The notes under the pieces were generated by a model that saw only the letters and a program-made list of their open reading frames with translations, was not told the DNA's origin and ran no database searches. Source: Streptomyces sp. NBC_01275 (GTDB lineage: Bacteria > Actinomycetota > Actinomycetes > Streptomycetales > Streptomycetaceae). Taken from it: a stretch of DNA of 64,000 bases. Location: positions 2,976,001-3,040,000 of the forward strand of contig NZ_JAPEOZ010000001.1 in NCBI RefSeq assembly GCF_026340655.1. Reading direction: 5' to 3'. The translations under genes were made by a program, and so were the position numbers. Below, piece by piece: positions 33,439-40,187 of this stretch (the stretch's first letter is position 1; every line of letters starts with the position of its first letter).

Positions 33439-33471
33439 TTCCATTCTATATGCAATTAGGGGTTAGATCAA
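33439..33471 (-). promoter_or_regulatory. prophage early promoter P5
   Basis: The minus strand has TTGATC (-35), 17 bases, TAGAAT (-10), in the block AATTGCATATAGAATGGAA (33439-33457), a slightly diverged copy with one inserted base. It lies between the regulator gene at 33496 and the recombination operon. Confidence 0.65.
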
Positions 33472-33495
33472 GGCATGCAACCCTCTGACCTGGTC

Positions 33496-34083
33496 TTATT
33501 CGGCGACCTTGTTCGCCGCCTTGCCTCGCGGAACGATCCTGGATCCAGGCCCGTCGTAGCTGCCTTTGCGCAGGGCAGCCAAAACCTTCTCGTCGATCGC
33601 CCAGTCCACTTCGCGCGCACCCGCCTGTAGCGCGGGTGCATCTGCAACGACCGGCTCCAGGAGCCAGATCGGCGATCCGGACAGGCTGTAGTCAGCGGGC
33701 CGGAGCCGGCCCGTACTCATCGCCTTCCGAAGGAGCGCGCCGGACGTCAGCTGGAACAGGGCCACCAACTCGGCCTGACCTACCAGCGGGGGGAGTTGCT
33801 CAACCTCCCTCACCCAGTAGCCGGGGTCCTGCTCCTTTTTCAGCCGCTCAAGCTCCGTCTCATTGAGGTGCTTCGGGCGCGGGGTCGTCTCTCCGAAGCC
33901 CTTCACGAAATGGAGGAGCCAGTACGGCGACCCGCTGATGACCTTGGCGTAGCGGTAGTCCAGAGTGCGGTCCCGGCTGATCCACTGGCTGACCTGGAGC
34001 CGCTTCACGCCGTACAGCGCGGCGAACTCGGCTCCGCCGGCCAGGTACGGCTTCCTTCCCGCCGGCCTCTCGTCCTCTGCCAC
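33496..34083 (-). CDS. tandem helix-turn-helix phage regulator
   Basis: This 195-residue protein carries two related HTH-like units: AEFAALYGVKRLQVSQWISR...SGSPYWLL and AELVALFQLTSGALLRKAMS...SGSPIWLL. The internal repeat suggests a two-headed DNA-binding protein. Its place between the late-operon terminator and P5 makes it the best candidate for the regulator of the repeated promoter block, though its own target is not shown. ATG 34083 has GGAGG just upstream. No known repressor family is clear. Confidence 0.65.
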   Translation of the reverse strand: MAEDERPAGRKPYLAGGAEFAALYGVKRLQVSQWISRDRTLDYRYAKVISGSPYWLLHFVKGFGETTPRPKHLNETELERLKKEQDPGYWVREVEQLPPLVGQAELVALFQLTSGALLRKAMSTGRLRPADYSLSGSPIWLLEPVVADAPALQAGAREVDWAIDEKVLAALRKGSYDGPGSRIVPRGKAANKVAE

Positions 34084-34110
34084 TCCATCGCCTCCAGCTC
34101 ACGGCACATC

Positions 34111-34128
34111 CGCATATAGATTGTAACC
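34111..34128 (+). promoter_or_regulatory. diverged copy of the repeated block, plus orientation
   Basis: CGCATATAGATTGTAACC matches the promoter block (TGCATATAGAATAGAACC) at 14 of 18 bases but on the opposite strand. It lies 28 bases upstream of the tandem HTH gene, so it could be an autoregulatory operator. Confidence 0.4.
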
Positions 34129-34189
34129 AACGTGGAAGCAGAGTCCGAACCCGTCAGAGTGGCGATAGGGTGGAGTCTCCAAGAGGTCG

Positions 34190-34217
34190 AAGACCCCCGT
34201 CGTGAGACGGGGGTCTT
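34190..34217. terminator. strong hairpin separating late and early regions
   Basis: AAGACCCCCGTC and GACGGGGGTCTT form a perfect 12-bp stem with a GTGA loop. It lies 46 bases after the holin-like gene stop, at the end of the leftward late operon, and so most likely stops late transcription. A T-rich end is partly present on the plus strand only. Confidence 0.7.
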
Positions 34218-34262
34218 CTTCCATGCCGGACTGTCGGGCTGCTCGACGTCCCTCCTCGCGGA

Positions 34263-34517
34263 TCAGGTGCGCGGCAGCGTGAGCGACGTGCTCTCGTACT
34301 TCGGCGGGCCGGCATAGCCGAGCAGCCAGCCGAACCGAGGCGACAGGTGCTCCTCGGCGAACCGGAAGACACCGTAGTAGGAGAAGGTGGCGACCGGGGT
34401 CAGGACTCCCGTGACGGCCGTGGCGTCAAGATCGAGACCGTGGCGGAGGGCCACCGCGACGAGCCAGCCGACCGCGGCTGGTACTCCCGTGCGCAGCAGC
34501 GAGGCGTAGAGGTTCAT
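34263..34517 (-). CDS. putative holin / small membrane protein
   Basis: This 84-residue protein has two hydrophobic spans, VPAAVGWLVAVALRHGL and AVTGVLTPVATFSYYGVF, and a polar C terminus. It is the last gene of the late operon, directly after the endolysin, which fits a holin-like protein of actinophages (similar small proteins are usually annotated so). The role is inferred from position and membrane pattern. Confidence 0.65.
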   Translation of the reverse strand: MNLYASLLRTGVPAAVGWLVAVALRHGLDLDATAVTGVLTPVATFSYYGVFRFAEEHLSPRFGWLLGYAGPPKYESTSLTLPRT

Positions 34518-34547
34518 GGGGATGTGCTCCTTGGGCTGTTGAGGGGA

Positions 34548-35369
34548 TCAGGCGAAGAGACGACGCCAGGTCTCCGGGCCGGGGTAGCCGTCGGCGTCGG
34601 AACCCGTCCACTTCTGGGCGCGCTGGAAGGCGGCGACGTTGAGGCGGTCCGCCTCACCCCAGTCGTGGGACGGGCCGACGCGGTAGTGCTTGCCGTAGCC
34701 CTTGCGCACGAGCTGCTGGCCCAGCAGGAGAATCGACCCGTTCGACTTGCCGGGGCCGAAGGCGCTTCGGCCGGGGAACGCCGACGGGCTCGGCCACTTC
34801 GGCATCGGGCCGGGGTCGGTGTGCTGGTTCTCGGGCGTCTGGCCGTGGCCGTAGTGCCCGCCCTCCGTCTCCCAGGTGTGCTCGCTGCGGTTCGCCTTCC
34901 AGGTCGGGGTGCCCATCGGCCAGGTGTCCGGCACCCCCCAGCTCCGAGCCCAGGCCAGGATCTTGTCGAGGCCCTTGGCCGGGGTGTCCCGGACGGTCGC
35001 GTACGACTTCCCGTTCACACGGCAGTAGGGGAAGAACAGCGTCTCCACCTGGAGACACACCCGTCCCGTGCGGTTGGTGCGGGTGCCGCCTGCGAGGTCG
35101 ACGACCGACTTGGCCCGGCTGTTCGCCGGATAGAACTGGGCGGTCCTGCCCGTGAAGGGATCCCAGAGCAGATGCGGTGCGGCTCCCGAGCCGCCGCCGG
35201 TGAAGTACTGCACGAGCTTGTCGAACGGGACGAGGTCAGCCGGCTTGGCGGCCGTGGCGTTCTTGTCCCAGGTGATGTGCCAGATGACGCGTGGGTCGTA
35301 CTGCGTATCGGTGGGTGCGGTGTCGCTGAGCGGGTGCCGCTCGGCTCCAGGCAGCCAGAGATCAGGCAT
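34548..35369 (-). CDS. endolysin: amidase-like domain plus peptidoglycan-binding domain
   Basis: This 273-residue protein cuts host peptidoglycan for phage release. The N-terminal part has IWHITWDKN, APHLLWDPFTGRTAQFYP and HYGHGQTPENQHTDPG, the His-based zinc site and WDPG-like ending of N-acetylmuramoyl-L-alanine amidase folds. The C-terminal 70 residues (LLLGQQLVRKGYG..., AAFQRAQKWTG, GYPGPETWRRLF) form a peptidoglycan-binding domain of type 1. No signal peptide is present, so export needs a holin. It sits between the XhlA-like and holin-like genes. Confidence 0.88.
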   Translation of the reverse strand: MPDLWLPGAERHPLSDTAPTDTQYDPRVIWHITWDKNATAAKPADLVPFDKLVQYFTGGGSGAAPHLLWDPFTGRTAQFYPANSRAKSVVDLAGGTRTNRTGRVCLQVETLFFPYCRVNGKSYATVRDTPAKGLDKILAWARSWGVPDTWPMGTPTWKANRSEHTWETEGGHYGHGQTPENQHTDPGPMPKWPSPSAFPGRSAFGPGKSNGSILLLGQQLVRKGYGKHYRVGPSHDWGEADRLNVAAFQRAQKWTGSDADGYPGPETWRRLFA

Positions 35370-35409
35370 GGCGCGTTCCCAGTTCTCCCCCGCGCCTGCT
35401 GCTCTGAGC

Positions 35410-35733
35410 CTACAGTCCGAGTCTGCCGGTCACGATTGCGACAATTACCCCAACCACTACAGGGGCGACCAGGGCTGTGACGGCCAATCGCCTTACACTG
35501 CGGGCCTCTTGACGCTCAGCGTCGCGCTCAAGCCTCAGGGCCACAATGTCGTCTTCAACAGACTTGATCCTCAGTTCATCCGCGCGCCGATCGGCCTCGT
35601 ACTGGATCTTTGTCACCATCTCGGCGAGCCTCGCGCCGAGAGCGGCAAAGTCGGCGCGCAGGTCATCACGCATGTGCTGCATTGCCCGCAACAGTTCCCA
35701 CGGTGTGGGGTCCTGGCCCTGCGGCTCGGTCAC
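35410..35733 (-). CDS. coiled-coil protein with C-terminal membrane anchor (XhlA/DUF2746-like)
   Basis: This 107-residue protein has a long charged helix (MRDDLRADFAALGARLAEMVTK..., DDIVALRLERDAERQEARSV) and a C-terminal span LAVTALVAPVVVGVIVAIV. This layout matches XhlA- or DUF2746-type proteins encoded next to endolysins, which assist lysis. GTG 35733 is chosen because GGAGG lies 8 bases upstream; ATG 35748 would add 5 residues without a site. Confidence 0.65.
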   Translation of the reverse strand: MTEPQGQDPTPWELLRAMQHMRDDLRADFAALGARLAEMVTKIQYEADRRADELRIKSVEDDIVALRLERDAERQEARSVRRLAVTALVAPVVVGVIVAIVTGRLGL

Positions 35734-35819
35734 GGCGTCGTCCTCCATCGCGGCCCCGCGCCGTGATCCAATTCTAGTGTCGTGCTTTCGCGTCGGCTGG
35801 CGTCCGAGGTGTGATCGAA

Positions 35820-36050
35820 ACTGCTGGACGTGACCCTGGCGACTGCGCTGCATGGGGAGCGTCTCGCAGACATCGGCATGCTGCAGTCCGAGTTGGCTGC
35901 GTTCGGCCCGGTGGCCGGCAACCCGACGCTCTCCGCCTCGTCGATGACCTTGCCTGGCCGAGCCGAAGCTCTAGGGGCAGTTGTCGGTGGTCCGTCCAGG
36001 TCGAGCCGATGGTCAGCGATCAGGCATACGAGGCATTTTGCGGCCCTGAG
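35820..36050 (+). pseudogene. IS1380-like transposase remnant
   Basis: The plus strand reads ALHGERLADIGMLQSELAAFGPVAGNPTLSASS, which resembles the conserved D-G-G-...-DIDTLR...FGPVASDPTV region of IS1380-family transposases, then VQVEPMVSDQAYEAFCGPEP in another frame. Start, ends and frames are lost, so it is a decayed fragment. It sits between the lysis genes and the STAND-like gene and may mark how that gene arrived. Confidence 0.5.
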
Positions 36051-36052
36051 CC

Positions 36053-36083
36053 GGAGCGTCCCGTACCTCACACGGGACGCTCC
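36053..36083 (-). terminator. hairpin after the 40-residue ORF
   Basis: GGAGCGTCCCGT pairs with ACGGGACGCTCC (12 bp) across a 7-base loop, 11 bases downstream of the small minus-strand gene. It can end transcription from that gene or, on the plus strand, from the IS remnant. Confidence 0.5.
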
Positions 36084-36093
36084 GGGATGAGGG

Positions 36094-36216
36094 CTACAGG
36101 TTGAATGCGTCCAGGAGCTGGGCAATGACAGCGCGAACGGTGCCGGAGACGAGGCCGCTCAGGGTGGCGCAGGCCAGGGCCAGACGCTCGCGACGTGTCA
36201 GACGCGTGCGGGACAT
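36094..36216 (-). CDS. small hypothetical protein (40 residues)
   Basis: ATG 36214-36216 has GGAGG 4 bases upstream, and a hairpin follows the stop. The product (RTRLTRRERLALACATLSGL... VRAVIAQLLDAF) is a basic start and an amphipathic helical rest. It may be a small regulator or a membrane-associated peptide. It is divergent from the STAND-like gene, with 165 bases between their starts. No family is recognised. Confidence 0.5.
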   Translation of the reverse strand: MSRTRLTRRERLALACATLSGLVSGTVRAVIAQLLDAFNL

Positions 36217-36381
36217 GGGACCTCCACAGGTCGTAGTCAGTGGGGTGGGCAGCCGGCCGGCTTGTTGTCTACGCTCGGCCCCGCGCGAAGATCGACTCTC
36301 AGTTGCGACATGACGCCAACCGGTGCCGGTATCGGGGCTGTTCAGCCCATGTCGGAAGCAGGGATGGGGGATGATGCTGCG

Positions 36382-39300
36382 ATGAGTCGCGACGCGGGGG
36401 GCGGCCCGGTCAAGCGGCCGCGCACGGTGGAGCGAGCGCGGGTCGGATGGCCCCGCTCGCTGAGCAAACTGAAGGACCTGTTGTACGAGGCGTACCTGGT
36501 TGCGGGGGCCCCGAGCCTGGTTGAGATCGCAAATGACATCGCCAACGATGACGGTCTAGCAGGGGCGCCGAGCAAGGACACCGTCCACCGCTGCATCAGC
36601 GACCCCGTGCTGCCGCCCAGCCAGGCCGATACCGTCTCCATCGCTGTGGTGCTGGCCCGCCGGGCCGCGTGGGACGGGCAGGATCTGGCTGGGCGGGTAC
36701 GCGACCTGTGGGTTACGGCCTGGATGACCTCGGGCGCGGGGCAACCAATCGACAGGTTCGACGACCGGCTCGTCCTGGCCAACCTGGAGGTCCACCGGGC
36801 CCTGGATACCGATGCCGCCCGCGACCGGATCGGTGCCCTGCCCGCGTACATTCCGCGCAACCATGACACTCAACTGGAGGCAGTGGTAGCCGCGGCGGCA
36901 GCTGGGCAGAACGGCATCGCGGTCCTGGTCGGGAGCTCCTCCACGGGAAAGACCCGCGCATTGTGGGAAGCCGCCCGAAAGCTACCCGCCCCTTGGCGGC
37001 TGTGGCATCCCATCGGCCCCACCCATCCCGATGCCGCCCTGGCTGAACTACCAGACATCGCCCCCAAGACCGTGGTGTGGCTGAACGAGGCCCAGCACTA
37101 CCTGCGAGCTGATCCGCTCGGGGAACAGGTCGCCGCAGGCTTGCGGAACCTGCTGCACGATCCGACGCGCGGTCCGGTTCTGGTCCTGGCCACCTTGTGG
37201 CCTGATCACTGGCAAACGCTGACCACACGCTCCGACCCGGACAAGCACGCCCACGCCCGCAAGCTGCTGGACGGGCACAAGATCGACGTTCCGGACGCGT
37301 TCACACGCACCGATTTGATCGCACTCGCCAGCACCGCCGACGCCGATCCCCGGCTCGCCGAGGCCGCCGAACATGCACACGACGCCCAGATCACGCAGTA
37401 CCTGGCCGGAGTGCCTGTGCTCATGGACCGGTACCGCGCAGCCCAGGGGGTCACCCGGGCGCTGGTCCACGCCGCCATGGATGCCCGCCGCCTTGGCGCT
37501 GGCCCCCACATCCCGCTGGCCTGGCTGGCCGACAGCGCGCCCGGCTACGTCACCGACATCGAATGGAACGCCGCCAGCGACGACTGGCTGTCCCAGGCCC
37601 TCGCCTACGTCACCCAGGAGTGCAACGGCTTGCCCGGCATCCTCAGCCCCATCAAGGCCGGCACTCCCCGAAACCAGCGCAACCTCCGCCCGGCTACCAC
37701 CACCAGCCCTACCGCCGACCAGCCCGCCCAGGGGCAGCAGTACCAACTGGCCGACTACCTCGACCAGTACGGTCGCCACCACCGCGTCGACCAAATCCCC
37801 CCGATCGACTTCTGGGCCTCGGCCGCTATCCACGCCCGCCCCGCCGACCTTTACGCACTCGGCGAGGCCGCCCGCTCCCGTGGCCTGTACCGAGATGCAG
37901 CCCAACTCCTCAAACGCGCCACGACCCACGGCAACCCTCATGCCGCAATCGCCCTCGTCGGCCTGCTCCACGCCCTGCACCCGACCGACCACTGCCCCGC
38001 CCGCCACGCCTCCGCGCACGTCGCCCTCGACAACCCGTACGCGGTGGCCGGGCTGTTGGACACCCTGCGGAAAACTGGGGCGGACGAGCAGGTTGCCGCC
38101 CTGGCCACACGAGCCGCCACCCACGCCGCCCTCGGCAACCCAAACGCGGTGGCCACGCTGCTGAACAGCCTGTGTGCGGCTGGAGCAGACGAGCAGACCG
38201 CCATCCTGGCCACACGAGCCGCAACCCACGTCGCCCTCGACAACCCGAACGCGGTGGGCTGGCTACGCGACGGCCTGCGGAGGGTCAGGGCGGACGAGCA
38301 GGCTGCCGCCCTCGACGCACGGGCAGCAGAGCAAGCCGCCCTCGAAGACCCGGGTGCGGTGGCCCGGCTACTCGACAGCCTGCGGGAAGAAGCAGGCGCA
38401 GACGAGCCGACGGCCACCCTGCTGGCCCGCGACCCCGCTGCGCACGTCGCCCTCGACGACTCGGACGCCGTGGCCGACCTGCTGGGTAGCCTGCGCAGGA
38501 GCGGGGCGGACGAGCTGGTTGCCACCCTAGCCACACGAGCCGCCACCCACGCCGCCCTCGACGACCCCAACGCGGTGGTCCGGCTACTCGACGGCCTGCG
38601 CAGGAGCGGGGCGGACGAGCAGGTTGCCGCCCTGGCCACACGAGCCGCCACCCACGCCGCCCTCGACGACCCATACGCGGTGGCCGCGTTGCTGGAGAGC
38701 CTGTGGAAGACGGGGGCGGTCGAACAGGTTGCCGCCCTGGCCACACGAGCCGCCACCCACGCCGCCCTCGACGACCCACGCACGGTGAGCTGGCTACTGA
38801 ACAGCCTGTGGAAGATTGAGGCGGACGAGCAGGCTGCCACCCTGGCCACACGAGCCGCCGACCACACCTCCCTCAACAACCCAAGCACGGTAGCCGCGCT
38901 ACTGGACAGCCTGCGGAAGGCCGGAGCGGACGAGCAAGCCGCCACCCTGAACGCACGGGCCGCCACCCACGCGGCCCTAGGCGACCCGAACGCCGTGGCC
39001 ACGCTGCTGGACAGCCTGTGGAAGGCCGGAGCGGACGAGCAAGCCGCCACCCTAGCCACACGAGCCGCCACCCACACCGCCCTCAACAACCCACGCGCAG
39101 TGGCCACGCTGCTGAGCAGCCTGCGCAGGGCTGGGGCGAGCGAGCAGGCCACTGCCCTGGCCACACGGGCCGCCACCCACGCCGCCCTCGACGACCCACG
39201 CGCGGTGGGCTGGCTACTGGACAGCCTGCGCAGGGCCGGAGCAGACAAGCAAGCCGCCACCCTGGCCACACGAGCCGCCGCCCACGCCGCCGTCGACGAC

Positions 39301-39939
39301 CCGTACGCGGTGGGCTGGCTAGTAGACAGCCTGCGCAGGGCCGGAGCAGACAAGCAAGCCGCCACCCTAGCCACACGAGCCGCCGACCACGCCGCCGTCG
39401 ACGACCCGGACCACCCGAACACGATGGCCACGCTGCTGCACTGCCTACGCGTGGCTGGAGCGGACGAGCAAGCCGCCACCCTAGCCACACGAGCCGCCAC
39501 CCACGCCGCCCTCGACGACCCACGCGCGGTGAGGTGGCTACTGAACAGCCTGTGGAAGATTGAGGCGGACGAGCAGGCTGCCACCCTGGCCACACGAGCC
39601 GCCGACCACGCCGCCCACGCCGCCCTCGACGACCCACGCGCGGTGGCCGAGCTGCTCAACAGCATGTGGAAGACCGGAACTGCGGGGCAGGCTGCCGCCC
39701 TGGCCACATGGGCCGCCACCCACATCAACCTCGACAACCCGAAAGCGGTCGCCTCGCTGCTGAACAGCCTGCACGTGGCCGGAGCAGAGGAGCAGATCGA
39801 CACCCTGGGCGCACGACTCTCCGCCATGGGGCTGTTCGCTCGGTTCATCGAGCTCAGTGACCACCGGAACCGGTTCCGATTCGGGCGGGAGCCCAATGGG
39901 AGTGCGGCTTCTCTGTGGACGTGGGAGGACTTGGCCTGA
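36382..39939 (+). CDS. STAND-like NTPase with 17 helical repeats (candidate antiphage/moron gene)
   Basis: This protein of about 1,185 residues has an N-terminal helical domain (SLSKLKDLLYEAY...KDTVHRCI), then an NTPase with Walker A GSSSTGKT at about 184-191 and VVWLNEAQ (Walker B-like, Asn for Asp) at 231-238. From about residue 542 to 1145 it has 17 repeats of about 35 residues (ATHAALDDPxAVxxLLDxLRRAGADEQAAxLATR), forming a superhelix. It ends FRFGREPNGS, seen in related Streptomyces proteins. The layout matches STAND sensors such as Avs or NLR-like proteins. The plus-strand gene sits between lysis and tail genes of a minus-strand operon. ATG 36382 has GGGGGA upstream; ATG 36364 is an alternative. 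Confidence 0.75.
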   Translation: MSRDAGGGPVKRPRTVERARVGWPRSLSKLKDLLYEAYLVAGAPSLVEIANDIANDDGLAGAPSKDTVHRCISDPVLPPSQADTVSIAVVLARRAAWDGQDLAGRVRDLWVTAWMTSGAGQPIDRFDDRLVLANLEVHRALDTDAARDRIGALPAYIPRNHDTQLEAVVAAAAAGQNGIAVLVGSSSTGKTRALWEAARKLPAPWRLWHPIGPTHPDAALAELPDIAPKTVVWLNEAQHYLRADPLGEQVAAGLRNLLHDPTRGPVLVLATLWPDHWQTLTTRSDPDKHAHARKLLDGHKIDVPDAFTRTDLIALASTADADPRLAEAAEHAHDAQITQYLAGVPVLMDRYRAAQGVTRALVHAAMDARRLGAGPHIPLAWLADSAPGYVTDIEWNAASDDWLSQALAYVTQECNGLPGILSPIKAGTPRNQRNLRPATTTSPTADQPAQGQQYQLADYLDQYGRHHRVDQIPPIDFWASAAIHARPADLYALGEAARSRGLYRDAAQLLKRATTHGNPHAAIALVGLLHALHPTDHCPARHASAHVALDNPYAVAGLLDTLRKTGADEQVAALATRAATHAALGNPNAVATLLNSLCAAGADEQTAILATRAATHVALDNPNAVGWLRDGLRRVRADEQAAALDARAAEQAALEDPGAVARLLDSLREEAGADEPTATLLARDPAAHVALDDSDAVADLLGSLRRSGADELVATLATRAATHAALDDPNAVVRLLDGLRRSGADEQVAALATRAATHAALDDPYAVAALLESLWKTGAVEQVAALATRAATHAALDDPRTVSWLLNSLWKIEADEQAATLATRAADHTSLNNPSTVAALLDSLRKAGADEQAATLNARAATHAALGDPNAVATLLDSLWKAGADEQAATLATRAATHTALNNPRAVATLLSSLRRAGASEQATALATRAATHAALDDPRAVGWLLDSLRRAGADKQAATLATRAAAHAAVDDPYAVGWLVDSLRRAGADKQAATLATRAADHAAVDDPDHPNTMATLLHCLRVAGADEQAATLATRAATHAALDDPRAVRWLLNSLWKIEADEQAATLATRAADHAAHAALDDPRAVAELLNSMWKTGTAGQAAALATWAATHINLDNPKAVASLLNSLHVAGAEEQIDTLGARLSAMGLFARFIELSDHRNRFRFGREPNGSAASLWTWEDLA

Positions 39940-39972
39940 GCCGGGAATCACCCCAACTCCCCTTCTGACTGG

Positions 39973-40182
39973 TCAGTGATGAGCCCCGTCGTCGCTGGTC
40001 CGGAATTCTGTAACCGGTTGTCCGCACTGCCCGCATTGGCCTCGATAGAGGGGCGGTTCACGGTTCTCGAAGTACACGCCTTCGAAGGGGATCCCTTCGG
40101 CGCGGCAGCCCGGTATGCGGCACACGGCAGTGAGCGTTGCGGACGGCCAGTCCGCGATCTCGGTGGGGTAGGGCTCGGTCAT
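39973..40182 (-). CDS. small zinc-ribbon-like phage protein
   Basis: This 69-residue protein has CRIPGCRAEG and QCGQCGQPV, two Cys pairs in zinc-ribbon spacing. ATG 40182 has GGGAG 10 bases upstream and lies 6 bases after the tail fibre gene stop. It is the last gene of the leftward tail operon before the STAND-like gene. Function unknown. Confidence 0.6.
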   Translation of the reverse strand: MTEPYPTEIADWPSATLTAVCRIPGCRAEGIPFEGVYFENREPPLYRGQCGQCGQPVTEFRTSDDGAHH

Positions 40183-40187
40183 GGTGG

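Noticed and set aside
34263..34517. Holin-like protein as an ordinary transporter fragment
   Set aside because: Two short spans, 84 residues, and a position after the endolysin fit a holin better.
17285..35000. Anti-CRISPR genes among the small early proteins
   Set aside because: Many small unknown genes exist, but no Aca-like regulator is paired with them and no known anti-CRISPR motif is recognised; no support beyond size.
37938..39896. 652-codon minus-strand frame across the STAND-like repeats
   Set aside because: It is the antisense of the periodic repeats; no start site and low complexity.
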